A stretch of DNA of 64,000 nt from Salvia splendens (Eukaryota; Streptophyta; Magnoliopsida; Lamiales; Lamiaceae), in NCBI RefSeq assembly GCF_004379255.2, contig NC_056048.1, positions 4,464,001-4,528,000 of the forward strand, in the 5' to 3' direction. The notes under the pieces were generated by a model. That model saw only the letters and a program-made list of their open reading frames with translations, made no database searches and was not told where the DNA came from. Below are positions 46,881-58,744 of this stretch, one piece after another. A program made the position numbers and the translations under genes. The number at the start of each line of letters is the position of its first letter. Within the stretch, counting starts at the first letter, position 1.

Positions 46881-47656
46881 TGGGTTCCAAATGTTCTACC
46901 TTGTCTTGGAGTTATCTAACCTAAAATGACATAAATATGTGTTTTTACCATATTTTACCTTCTCTATCTCCCTTATCAACCTTATTTTTATTTTGGTTCG
47001 TCCCATATGTTACTCTTTCTATATTCGGTAAATTTTTCTTTCTATCTATATCCTACTTTCTTAATTTTACATTAAAACTCGTATCATCCTCGAAGTGTCT
47101 ATTTTTATGAGACAAATGTAATAGGAGAGCATTTTAAGTATTCCATCCATATGCAAGGATCATGTTAATCTTCTTTGTATCGTTACAATTTAATCTTCTT
47201 TGTATCATTTTATGTATTTTTTCGGGTTTTCAGTTTTTTCATATAATTTCGGTTTTATTCGATATTTTTAAGTTCGATTTTTGGTTTTCGATTTCGATTT
47301 TTTGGGTTCGGTTCAGTTTGGGTTTTGAACTAAATTCGATTTTGATTCAGTTTGGGCAAAAAAATCAACCAAAAACCTGAATGTTCACCCCTATCTAAAA
47401 CAATATCAACATTGGGCTAAGTCTAGTGACTTAAAACCTAGTGGTTTCCGACTTCATTTTATTTCATGGACCGATTTTAAAACGAAAACTTCTATATTCA
47501 ACGATATCACCCGTCCAAATCACCCATTTCCAAATAAATATGCCATAATTTCAATTTCTATATTCAAATGTAAAACTTGGCTAGTGAGGTCACGAAATCG
47601 GCGATCAAACGTTTCAAATTGCAAATTGACTATCTTATTATTATTTCCTTTTTTAT
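46881..47656. other. Intergenic, fragment of MITE and low-complexity DNA
   Basis: GTCCCATATGTTACTC near 47001 and ATTAAAACTCGTATC...TGTCTATTTTTATGAGACAAATGTA (47073-47120) resemble the right half of the CTCCCTCCGT MITE family. 47220-47350 is rich in TTCGGTTTT-type words. No gene. Confidence 0.4.
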
Positions 47657-47659
47657 TAG

Positions 47660-48439
47660 AGCATCCATGTGTGCTCTTTGGCAAGAGCACGGATATAGGC
47701 CCGGACCCACTTTTATTAATTTTTTACTATCTGCTATTCTCAAGAGCACAACACCCACATCATGCTCTTCCACAAGGGTATGCTCAAGGGTCTCACCATT
47801 CTATTATTCAATTTAAATAAAAATATTTCAACAATATTAAAATAAATTAAAAATTTTCGGAATACTATTACAAATTAAAAAAATTAAAATTTTCATAATT
47901 AAAGTCTTAAAAATTAAAAATTACATAATTTAAATCCTAAAAATTAAAAATTACATAATTAAATTCATAAAATTAAAATAACCCACTACTCATGGCTGAA
48001 TTTCGCCCAAATGGATGATGAATGTGTGTATTTATAGATGATTTTTAAAAAATTTTAAAATTTTGGGATGTATTTATAGATGATTTTGGGATTAAAATTT
48101 TTAAAAAAAATTCAAAAAACGGTAATAAAACAGCTATATTTTTGGGAATCCGAAATAAATTTTTTAAACTTTTTGGTATTATTTTCGATTTATAAAAAGA
48201 AAAAAGAAAAAGCCAACGGCTAATAGAAACGTGTCACGTCGTCTTGCTCAGCGGCACGGACGTGCTCTATGTATCGAGCAGAGTCGTGCCGTTGGCAAGA
48301 GCACAACAGCTGACATGGGCATACCGTGCCAGCGGCACGGACGCCGTCCTTCGCAGCAAGCATAGCTGCGGATGCTTTTATGGAGTAAATTTAGCGGCAC
48401 GGACGCCGTCCTCCGCAGCGAGCACAGCTACGCATGCTC
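47660..48439. mobile_element. Non-autonomous PIF/Harbinger element, TTA duplication
   Basis: Left end GAGCATCCATGTGTGCTC and right end (reverse complement) GAGCATGCGTAGCTGTGCTC are flanked by TTA at 47657-47659 and 48440-48442. A CTATAAATAC TATA-like box and a short truncated reading frame lie on the minus strand near 47990-48040. No transposase is present. Confidence 0.8.
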
Positions 48440-48454
48440 TTATGGAGTAAATTT
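48331..48454. repeat. 62-bp tandem duplication of the Harbinger right end plus flank
   Basis: AGCGGCACGGACGCCGTCC starts at 48331 and again at 48393. Each unit runs through the terminal repeat and ends TTATGGAGTAAATTT, so it includes host sequence beyond the element. A few substitutions separate the two units. Confidence 0.85.
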
Positions 48455-49014
48455 ATGGACAATAGGACTTTATTCACAAGCCTATAGCAATAATAAGATG
48501 AAAGGATAGGTTGAGAATTTGTTTAAAATAGAGTAGATGGTGAGCTGTAATCAATTATGAGCCTAGGAAAAAAAGAACATACGGAGGTCATAAATATTGA
48601 GGAATAGAAACTTGATGTTGAAAAGGTTGCTATATGTCATTTTCATGATATAAAAATTATTAAAGACTTGTATGATATGAAATAAATAATCATAGAAAAT
48701 GATAAATTGAAAGAGGAGGAGGAAGTGTGGTAGGGGCCAACACCAAAGCCAATTACGAAAAGGGCAAAAGTTGGGTCCTCAATTTCATGATGAGATTGGA
48801 ATTGGTAATTACGCTAGTGTAAAATGCTGATAAATCAATAATGATCATTATTCCACTTTTGAACCATTTTTTTGCTTTTTTTTTTTGGTCGAGTGATTGA
48901 ATTTGGGAGATAAGTCACAATATGGATAATTACTTCTTTGTTATAGCAAAAGTTGTTTGTAATTTGAAGCAATTTTTTGCCAATGGACAAAAAATCCTTT
49001 AATTGGGAAAGCAA
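48455..49014. other. Intergenic, nothing recognised
   Basis: AT-rich spacer between two transposons with no supported gene. Confidence 0.45.
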
Positions 49015-49392
49015 ACTACATGTAGGGTTGAGCATTCGGGTTTCGGTTCGGTTTTTTCTCCAAACCGAACCAAAATTGAAAAACCGAATTTAGTTCAAAA
49101 CTCAAACCGAACTGAACCCGAAAAACCAAAAAACCGAAAATTGAACAAAACCGAAAAACCGAATAAATAAATAAATATATATATATATATATAGAGGGAT
49201 GTATTCATATCCTTTTTATAATTATTGTTCATTCTTCCAATTAAATCTCAGCCCCACAATTTGAAGATCTGATGGCCGAAAATAGTGCCACGTGTATTTA
49301 ACTAAAATATTTAAAAAATTCGAAAAGGGTAATGTTGGGAGTTCTTTTTTTTTGCAGCGGTTTATTAACTTCCTTAATTCTCTCCATTATTA

Positions 49393-50033
49393 GGTCATCT
49401 GCAACGCTGTCACTTATTCGTCCCTTAAATTACTATTCATGAGCCTCACTGTACTTTTTACTCCATCTCTTAACTAAGGGACGGAATCTGCAACCCCCCA
49501 TCTCTTATTCGTCCTTTAATCGTTCCTTAAATTACTATTCATTCAATTTCATTTTTTTATTTTTATTTCCAACAAATTCAATTAATAAAAACACACTTCA
49601 TTAAAAATAAAATAAAATTACAACATAAAATAAAAATACAACTAAGAATCCAAAAAAATAAAAAAAACACATAATTAAAATCCTAAAAAATAAAAATTAC
49701 ATAATTTAAAATACAATTTTATAGAAAATAAAAAAACTACTCCGCCGGCGAATCATCCCCCGAAGGCGGTGGAGGTGCACTGAAGCCACCTGGAGGCGGA
49801 ATACCAAGTTGTCTTGCCACAAAAAAAGGAAAAAACGGTAATATAACGGTAATATTACCGTTTTTCATTTTTTAATTCGAATTTTAAAAAAATGATTTAT
49901 TGCTTCAGCGTGACGATGCCCACTCGCGGGCCGGCGAGTGGGCGTCACGCATGGCGCCGGTGCTCGCCACGTCGCCTCAGCGCGGGGCGAGATGTCTCGC
50001 CATTCGTCACGACAGGACGGAACGCGGGTGGCC
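49393..50033 (-). mobile_element. Harbinger derivative nested in the hAT-like element
   Basis: TTA at 49390-49392 and 50034-50036 flank termini GGTCATCTGCAACGC and (reverse complement) GGCCACCCGCGTTCC, which match imperfectly. Inside, a minus-strand segment near 49740-49815 reads RQLGIPPPGGFSAPPPPSG, the style of a Harbinger ORF1 N-terminus. The element is deleted and non-coding overall. Confidence 0.6.
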
Positions 50034-50385
50034 TTATTCACTTCTATATTTCTCTCCATTAAGTTTGGTAAAGATATTTTCAGATTTATTTTTCATAATT
50101 ACCTAAAATCACGCTACTTTCAAGGCACATTGAATAGTCAATCTTTAATTTACTTAAATTAATATATAAAGATTTACAATATCTTAGTTTGATTTCTCTT
50201 AAAAATATTGACCATAAATTTACACACTTAGTTATTTATTACCATAAAAATATTATGTTTTTATTCTTTGTTTTAGGTTCCATGTAATCCTTGATGTACG
50301 AAAGTGGCTATGTAATGTATATGCACTCTCCGAGTAATGTACGAAAGAAGTTGTTTAATGTTTGAGTCTATTTGAATCCATACTC

Positions 50386-51240
50386 TTTGGGGTTTAGCAA
50401 TCCATCGGGTTAGGTTGCAGTACCGTCTATCAAACGAAAATATCACCAAGGCTAGAGAAATGAATCCTTTTCCTAAGGGTTTAGCAATCCATATTTGGCT
50501 AGGGCATAGTAACAACCTATGCATCAAAGTTCCTATTTGACTTAATGTTCGTTGGTTTTGTACTGATTCTAATGTACGAATATAGTCATTTAATGTATAT
50601 GTCTTTTAATGAGCAATGTAGATTTTTATATGTTCGCTAAGGGTTAGAAGTTAAACCCATTCCTCAAGGGTTTAGCAGTAAATGGGGCTAGGGTGTAATA
50701 CCGACTAACGAAAACTTCCCCAAGAGCAGGGAGATAACTCATTTCCCCTAGGGTTTAGCAATCCATTTGGTTAGGACATATCACCAACAATTTCCTATAA
50801 TTTTTGTTTGTATCCTTTAGGTTTTTGGTTTCACACAGAACATGATGTACGAATATGGCTTCGTAATGTATGAACGACTTAGTTTAATGTACAAAATGCT
50901 TAGTTTAATGTCTTGTAGCACGTTGCATCCATACCCTTTGGGTTTAGCAATCCATTGGCCTGGGTTGTAGTACCAACCCACTAACGAAAATGTCACCAAG
51001 AGCATGGAGATAACTCTTTTCCTTTAAGGTTCAACAATCCATTTGGTTAAGGCATATTACCAACACTTTCCTACAATTTCTATTTTTATCCTTTGGTTTT
51101 GGTTTCATACAGAACTTGAGGTACGAATATGGTTTTATAATGCACGAAAGACTTAGTTTAATGTACAAAAGAATTAGTTTAATGTCGATATTAATGTATG
51201 AAAATGGTATTTGTATGAATCCCAGACATTAATGTAATTA
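50386..51240. repeat. ~275-bp degenerate tandem repeat, about three copies
   Basis: GGTTTAGCAATCCAT-type words recur in pairs: 50386 and 50482, 50665 and 50749, 50936 and 51030, giving a period of 267-281 bp. Each unit also carries CACCAAGAGCATGGAGATAAC-like and GTACGAATATGG...TTAGTTTAATGTAC words. An inverted fragment of the unit lies near 51735-51770. Confidence 0.75.
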
Positions 51241-52965
51241 AATTACTGAATAATATATGTACATATATAGCTACATCATGTCGCAGTGAATGATATTTTG
51301 AAGTCATGTACAATTATGCACGTATAATGTATCATGGGTTGGGGAAGGTTGCATGTCCTCCTTAAAGTCCTCATCACCAAAATTTTTTAGGCGTTTGTAC
51401 CTATTCAAAAATATTGACATTGAGGAGATTAGACTTCAAACAATATAAAACCAAAGTACGAGGAGATTACACTATAAGCAACATCAAACAAAAGTACATC
51501 AAATAATAATATAGATAATCAACTATACATAATGTACAGAACATGTTCACCAATGTAACTCAAACTACCATAACACATATTAATACAACAGATATCAAGG
51601 ACTAATCTAATGTTTTCGATCAATGTACTTTGTACAAGTTCATGGGTAAATAATGTACATCTGAGATTGTATAATGTAGTAGTCTATATAAGAATAATGA
51701 ACAACAAGGTTTTGTTAGTGAGTCGATACTATACCCTAGCCCCATGGATTGCTAAATCCTTTGGGGGATGGATTTAACTTCCATAACACATTAAACCCAT
51801 TATAATCTATATTAATAAGAATGTGACATATACAATAAACAATCATAATCGTACATTAAATTCAAAGAAGTATTCATAGTGATTGTTTGATAATCGTACA
51901 TTAAATAACCATAATCGTACATTACCGAATTAATGTACCAATTTATGTGAATAATGTACACAACTTGAATGTAAAAAAATATTCAATTAGCGACAAGCAC
52001 TCACCAACAACACATTACAGTCGAAATCACACTTAGAAAGATGGTTTATGGTGAATTTAAGCACTACATCAAAGTGAATTTCACCGCTTTCGACCATAAA
52101 ATGTAGCAGATCATACCATTATCCAGAATAACGTAGCACATCAGTACGTAATGTAAATATTGGATTAAATAATGCAAAATTGCTTTTTAAAAGGAGATAT
52201 ATATGAGTATATAGAACATATAATGTACGAGCACCATTTAAATAACGTAGCAAACCAAAATTGATATTCATCACCAAACCATAAATTGTAAATTGACCGA
52301 ATAATTGTAGAAGCACTCAAACGAATACTAAAAATTCAATTAACGAACGACAAACAGTAAAGAACCTAAAATTGAATTTCGGTAATGAAAGAAAATGACC
52401 TTAGATTTACAAAAAATGTAGATACAAGAAGTGAAATTATTGCTCAATCATCGGATTTCGATCGGAAATTTTACCTTCCGCCTACAGATAAAAACGACGA
52501 CTTCTGGTTGTGATAAAATAGCAAAATCGACCCTCGAATGATGAGAACAAGATCAGAGTTTGCTTTGGTTCGATTTCCCGTCATCCGTACATTTTCACGG
52601 TGAAAATCGACGTCTTCTCTTCTTTTCCAGCGGCTAGGGTTTAGAAATGGGTTGGAATTGGGGGAGAAGGGTTTTGAATGTGATTTGAGGGAGATGAGAC
52701 GTTTGGAGTGAGAGAGTGGATGGAATGTCAAGCGGTTTCTCTGAAATCTCGCTTAATTATAGGAGCTGCCGTTTTTAATTCAATGTATGTTTACACTTAT
52801 ACCCTTATAATGTAGCAAATGGACGTAATAATGTAACGCGGAAGCATAGATCTAATCATCATCCAATCTGTCCACCATCTTAATCTAATGGTTGATATTA
52901 TGTTGGAACTTAACACTAAGAGGGCAATAGGAGCTTAATGCTCCCCAATTAATATATATAATATA
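51241..52965. other. Interior of hAT-like element, AATGTA-rich, no gene
   Basis: AT-rich sequence with many AATGTA/TACATT words. The minus-strand frame 52471-52731 has no known family features. A segment at 52790-52960 (GTCCACCATCTTAATCTAATGG onward) looks like the end of a further nested repeat, but its terminus is not clear. Confidence 0.4.
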
Positions 52966-53040
52966 TTTTATTTTATATAATAGAATATATCTATAAAATA
53001 TAAAATTAATAGAATATATATACAATACATATATTATATA

Positions 53041-53054
53041 GAATATATTAAAGA

Positions 53055-53082
<28 letters not shown>
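53041..53082. repeat. (AT)n microsatellite
   Basis: TA dinucleotide runs. A similar run at 49170-49192 lies near the opposite end of the same element. Confidence 0.8.
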
Positions 53083-53087
<5 letters not shown>

Positions 53088-53400
53088 TATTTAAGATATA
53101 ATTCGGTTATTTGGTTTTTCGTTTTTTTTCGCACGAACCGAAAAACCGAATTTTTTGTATTTTCAAAACCGAACCGAACCGAAAAATCGAAAAAACCGAA
53201 CCGAATTTCATAATTTCGGTTTGGTTCGGTTTGAATATTCGGTTTTCGGTTTTTTTCTCACCCCTAACTACATGTAATTAACTACCCCACCCCAACCCAA
53301 CCCTTTTTTAAATGAATTGCCATAGTTTATGATACATGGAAATCCCTTAATATTGCGAGTTTGTTCCATTTTGATTGCATAATTTTGGTGCTTATGTTAT

Positions 53401-53733
53401 GGGATCCGGTTGGCAAAAGCTTGAGGTTTTTGGAGGCAAAAAATGGAGAGTGATAGCTTGGATATGGTATCTATAATTACGAAACTTTTGAAATTTATAT
53501 TAATTGTAGACGATAGTTCAGAGTTGCGTTGCTTATTCCAGGATTTTGAATTAGTAGAGATTGATCATGTTGATACAAAAGAGAATTTTGTTGCTCATAT
53601 TTTTTCATCACATTTTGCTTATAAATTTACTACAGAAGTCTATGTCCTAGAAAATCCGTCATTGAATTTAAACAGTTGGTTGTTTGATGATATGCTTTTT
53701 TTTTTATATTCGTTAATTTGCTTTTATATCTAG
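53401..53733 (+). pseudogene. RNase H-like (RVT_3) domain relic from a LINE-type retroelement
   Basis: In one frame: GIRLAKA, an in-frame TGA at 53422-53424, then GFWRQKMESDSLDMVSIITKL, and further on LFQDFELVEIDHVDTKENFVAHIFSSHFAY. The spacing of the E-x-DS motif, the later HVD and the xNxVAH motif matches the RNase H domain found at the C-terminus of plant non-LTR retroelement polyproteins and related host genes. Only this domain is present and it carries a nonsense codon, so it is a relic. Confidence 0.65.
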
Positions 53734-54318
53734 GTTGAACCCACTTTTATTACCAAAACAAACTGAAAAAAAATCAAGTGGTTTAGATCCACCCAAAATT
53801 ATATGGGCCCAAACAAGAACCCAAAATCTAGCTTATGGAGAATGTGGGCAAATCTCACGGGCAAATTATATTAGCCAAAAACTTAGAAATATTGCCCTAA
53901 AAGTTGGATTTCGACCTCTAAAAAAAACACTACCGTACATTTTACACACAATATTAAATACTCCGTAATTGATTTAACCATATAAAAAATTAAGTGAATT
54001 AGAATATTAATTCTAGTTCAATTTCATAAAAATGTAATTTCAATTCCTTTATACTATCAAATACATCCTTATATTATTAATTTTAGGGTGTTATGGGGAT
54101 AAAATTGTAAATTCCATATGATTTTTATTTAATCAATTGATTTAGGATCTATAACAATCAAATTGAGTGCTACTACAAATGTGCAGTTTAAATGATCACA
54201 CATGGAATTGAAGTTTAGGGTATAATATATGCACATTCTCAAAAAACATTTACATGATCATCCCTATGTATAATTAACAAATATCTCTCACTCTCCACAC
54301 AAATCGCAGGAACACAAA

Positions 54319-54352
<34 letters not shown>

Positions 54353-54414
54353 ATGGTGATAGATATAGATATGGTGGTTGGGAGACACAAAGTTGTACTA
54401 GTAATATGTTTGTT
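53734..54414. other. Intergenic with a (TC)n microsatellite
   Basis: AT-rich DNA without genes. A perfect (TC)14 run lies at 54322-54350. It is downstream of the minus-strand Ole e 1-like gene, so part may be its 3' UTR. Confidence 0.5.
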
Positions 54415-55606
54415 TTAGGTGCGGCTGAGATGTATGTCGTGGGTGGTGTAGGTGCGGACGCCTTGATCGACCGAGCTCAACGCTATGGGTTTGTTATGCT
54501 TCGCGGCGCAAGCTTTGATGCACGGAGAACTCACCGGGATATGAACCACTCTCACATGGCATACTTTTTCCAAGTTCGGGATCGCGTGGAGGTGCGAAGG
54601 CAGATCTATCGCGAACCTTCCGGAAACATCCGTTATTCCTTTTGCAGTCGACCCCTTCTTCGCCTTCCTGCTTGTACCGCACACCACACTCACTTTTGCG
54701 CCTGCATATCTCATTCGTTTTTTAGGAACATCCAACCTAATTAAATTAAAGTAACATGTTTTCTAATTGAAAATATTGTTTTCTATTCATTTTAATATTC
54801 AAAATAACATTTCATAAAATTTCATGTTAGAAAAGGAAACGTTTTGCTTAAATCGTGACAAAGAGAGTAATAATTAAAAATTTAAAAGCAAGGAGGATTG
54901 AGTATGAAATTGCAGCAACATGAGTTGGAGAAAACGCACTTTATAGTGTATATGATCACCAACCCATGAAATTAATTGCAGCTGCATAATTATATTATAT
55001 ACTATTATAGTACTCCATATATCAACAAATTAACAAAACCTTTTTCTTCAGTAGTGCTTAATTACAAAATAAGTTTGCGCAATAAATAAACCTCTTTTCA
55101 AATTAATAAGTGCGATGTTCAGAATTTGAATATATGTATTTCATAGTATTACATTTGTTCATGAAAAAATAGTCATGCTTATGTTTTTATATTTCAGGTC
55201 ATCCACCAAAATTACTTCTTATATATTTCTAGTAAGTTTTTCTCTTTAATAAGTTAAGTCGGGTCATTTTCCACTAATAATATTTTCTCTTATTTTATCA
55301 ATTTTCTATTAAAATCAGTATCGTTCATAACCAAGAATATTTTTGTAGTATTAAAATTGAGTGGAGTTAATTACCTGAGACTGGATGGGGATTGACGGAA
55401 GGATTCAGGCTTGGCTCACCGGCGTTGCAGAGAATCGTGCCGGCGATGACGACAGTTGAGAGCTTCTCTTCTCCATAGCCAGCCCACTGCACCGAATCGT
55501 CCCTGCCCGAAAAATCGGAACTCCCAAGCGTGGGATGTCCGAGGAAGAAGATAACGACGACCAAGACGAGCATCTTCCGAATTAGTAATCGGAGAAAAAT
55601 GGCCAT
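54415..55606 (-). CDS. Pollen Ole e 1 / extensin-like secreted protein
   Basis: Two minus-strand exons (55375-55606 and 54415-54701) with a phase-1 intron of 673 bp give 172 residues. The start at 55606 (MAIFLRLLIRKMLVLVVVIFFLG) begins a signal peptide of about 27 residues, so the protein should enter the secretory pathway. The mature part carries the Ole e 1-type Cys pattern: TILCNAG, KVSVVCG, then GITDVSGRFAIDLP, KVCHVRVV, SPCIKACAAKHN. Family members are extracellular and associated with cell walls or pollen tubes; biochemical function is largely unknown. The frame upstream of MAIF is open, but the residues there do not look like a signal peptide. Confidence 0.88.
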
Positions 55607-55700
55607 GGAGTATTTAATATTGGAGTATAAACTTTGTTGCAAAGCAAGAAGAGGATGAAGCGATAATGAGGGGGAAGCAACCACACCACCACCTTTGGGT

Positions 55701-55713
55701 TTTATATGCATGC
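55701..55713 (-). promoter_or_regulatory. TATA box and RY-like motif of Ole e 1-like gene
   Basis: Read on the minus strand, GCATATAAA lies about 95 bp upstream of the start codon. It overlaps AGCATGCAT, which contains the CATGCA RY core bound by B3 factors. The position fits a core promoter; the RY core may be coincidental. Confidence 0.5.
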
Positions 55714-55719
55714 TTCACA

Positions 55720-58410
55720 TGCCCTTTTCGTGGATTTGATATCACAATTCACCAAACTCATTTGCCCAACTTCTATTAATTAATATTTTCCAAAATATCA
55801 TTACATCTTTGTACCATATTTTATGTTTTATTTTATCATTCATACTTTTATTTTCAAGAAGTAATTCATGCTACAATTATTGGATTGACTTTACTAATTA
55901 TATTAATGTGTCAAGAATTGAAGTAATTTCAATCACTTGAACACAAAATAGACGTAATTAAATAATTGATATTAATCAGTTTTAAATTTTGCTTCAAACG
56001 CAATCAAGGTGGAAGTTAATTGGGTTACTTCAAAAGAGGTGCACTAGTCAATCCAATATTGGTCTGAGGTAAAAAGGTTTTGTCAACTTAATATATAAAT
56101 TGGTACTAATATATTTATTTTTCTTTTTTTTGTAGTGGATTTGTGTTTGAGGAGTGAACAAGATTTGGAAGATAGGAAATGGAGGGCTAACTGTTTGGGG
56201 TAGGTAGCCTAATCTTACCTCCTACGAATTACTTACAATAAATTAATTAATAATATAGCCTCATTGACTCATCCACGTCTCTGACCTTCGGTAAACTAGC
56301 AATACAAATATAGTGAATTTGTCAAACCATCCTCAACTATATTTATTAATAAAATCCATACGAAATCTGGCTAATTCTCTCATTCTAATTCTATTCTAAT
56401 ACTCTATAAAGTATTAATTTTTTAGTAGTACTGTATATTTTTATAAAATAACATTAATCAATTGTATACATGCGTAATGTTATAGGCCCACGGTATTGGA
56501 TGATAGAGTTAGTGAGCTACTCCTATTCCATTTGAGTGCCTCTGTTTTGTTTTGTCTCCTTAATCATATGAACCCAACACACAATCACTGAGAAACAATT
56601 TTTTAGATGGAAAATAAAGCACATAATTTAAAATGTGTATATAAAAATAGCACTAAGCTGGGTCAATTTTTGACAAAAATATCGCAACTACAGGCATCTA
56701 AAAAAATATTGTATTTAAAGTCTAAAAAAACACTATGTGTGGACTATTAGTAAAATATACTGTATGAAAATATATGTAGAAATAGTTCACAAATATAAAA
56801 AAAAATTATACTACAAAAATTGTGGATCTACAGCCCAGTAGGCATTAGCCAATATGGGTCGTTTTTGCTCCCCATACTCCAGTATCTGTATTGATATTTA
56901 ATTGTTATCAATCAAAAACTTAATTAAGTACTAGTAATAATGTTGCATCTCGCCATTTATATAATTTTTACTAGTATCTGTATTAATAAAATTAGTTCAT
57001 TATGTCTTTTTGGGGTGTACCACGTTATAGTTTATTTTCTTTATGCGAATTATCATAAAAATATTTTTTTACTAAAATAACTTTTTGTGAAAATAACTAA
57101 TGGGGAAAAAGGAGTTGCATATAAATTACATTTTGTTAAGAACATCAAATATATTTTCTTAATATCTGTGAGAATTAAACATTAATAACTATGTTCACAA
57201 GACGAAGAGAGAATATATATACTTTTATGTATATATAGTTGATAGATTGTGATGCAATACCATCCATTTTGCAGACATTTATGTAACATAGCTTGACATA
57301 TGATATGAGTCACTTAGTATATAAGATTATGTAGTAATTTAGTAAATATATTAGTATGGTTTTCACACCTTAATAGGCCTAGGATTGAATAATACATTTG
57401 GGTTCAGTTATATACTCATAATTTACACAAGTGTTCTTGTATTTTTTGCCGTTTTCGTTAGAAGGTTGGAAGGTATTTCCTCATACTTAAATGAAATCGA
57501 ATGCGGCTATCAATCAAATTTGCCAACGCGATATTAATTAGTAGTAACACATTTTTGGGTGAGTTTCATACATAATCTCTTAATTTTCTTTTTCTTTTTC
57601 TTTTTGGTTACAATCTCTTATTTTCTTTTCGTTTAAGGGATAGTAATAAAGATTTTCTGAAAAAAACATTAAATTAAAAACATATACTCCTACTTTCCAT
57701 ATAGTCTCAAATTAAATTATAATCATAATTTTATCTCTCTATCCCTCTAACGTTTAAATTGGCTTTTCCCTCCTTATTTACTTAATTTCTTCTTTTTTTC
57801 TTTACTTTCTTTCTTTCTTTCTTGAAGGTCAAGAAGAGATGTGGCCAACAACGACAGCAGCAACTGCTTTATGCTAGTTTTGGATTTTCTTCACATCTCA
57901 ACTTTATTCAAATTATACCCATCATCATGCCTTTATTATATTTTCTCATTGATTTATCTTAATAATATACATCAGCCAGTTGCTATTTTAATAATATACC
58001 TGATTTCATCAGATATATAGACCACAACAACACAAATTCATCAACTGAAAGTGCACCAATGGCAATGGATATATTAGATTTTTATGGAGAATGTTGCACT
58101 ATATAATTAGATCTGATCAGATATAACTTATTAGTTTTAGAATTCAAGTAAAAGCAATTTTGTAGTAGTTAAATAAAAGATGCAAGCCACATCTTTCTTT
58201 TTTTTAACAAATTAATTCTTCTTTTAAATATATAGTGGACTTTTTAGTTGCAAAATAAGCAGTTGAGTGGGTATGGGTAACAAAAAGGAAAAATTAACTT
58301 CATTCATCAGCATATAAATGAATTTGAGTATTTATTTACACAAATATGACAAAATCCAAGTTAGCATCATACTACATTTCAGACAAAATAGCAAAACTAT
58401 AAACACGAGA
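55720..58410. other. Long intergenic region, nothing recognised
   Basis: About 2.7 kb of AT-rich DNA with no supported ORF, transposon end or RNA gene. A (TTTC)n-like run lies at about 57790-57825 and a GA microsatellite at 58417-58434. Confidence 0.5.
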
Positions 58411-58672
58411 ATGGAGAAGAGAGAGAGAGAGAGATGAATTGTTGGTGCATGTTCCCGTAGAGGTATAACTGAAAGTGTATTATAGCGTAGATAACGACAC
58501 AATATTTCACCAAAAGACTATTCCTTTTCAGAGAAGAGCATTGAATTGGAACTCTAAAACAAAGCAAAGATGAGAGAGAGAGAGGTGGTCAAGGCACCCT
58601 AATGCTGCCCAACTGTGAGCCCTTATTTTCCCACCGGCGAATCGCCTTCTCTCGTTTGCAACGCCTCCCCGC

Positions 58673-58704
58673 CACGTGTCCTTCCTCCTCCTTTCTATAA
58701 AATA
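58673..58704 (+). promoter_or_regulatory. G-box and TATA box of NF-YB gene
   Basis: CACGTG within GCCACGTGTC (58673-58678) lies 17 bp upstream of TATAAAATA (58696-58704). The start codon is at 58745. The context CCACGTGTC is a strong ABRE/G-box of the kind used in seed and ABA-responsive promoters. Regulation by ABA is inferred only. Confidence 0.65.
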
Positions 58705-58744
58705 CACCATATAATAATTAATTCAGAGTGAGAGAGAGAGGAAG

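Larger units (their letters stand above)
49023..53266. mobile_element. Large hAT-like non-autonomous element, 4.2 kb, 8-bp target duplication
   Basis: ACTACATG is directly repeated at 49015-49022 and 53267-53274. The ends TAGGGTTGAG and (reverse complement) TAGGGGTGAG form a short terminal repeat of hAT type. Both subterminal regions (49035-49165 and 53100-53250) are packed with AACCGAA / TTCGGTT words. No transposase frame is present. The inside is a mosaic: AT microsatellites, a nested Harbinger derivative, a ~275-bp repeat and an AATGTA-rich tract. Confidence 0.8.

Noticed and set aside
52471..52731. 86-codon minus-strand ORF as a captured gene fragment
   Set aside because: Gene-like composition but no recognised domain or splice continuation; left as unassigned inside the hAT-like element.
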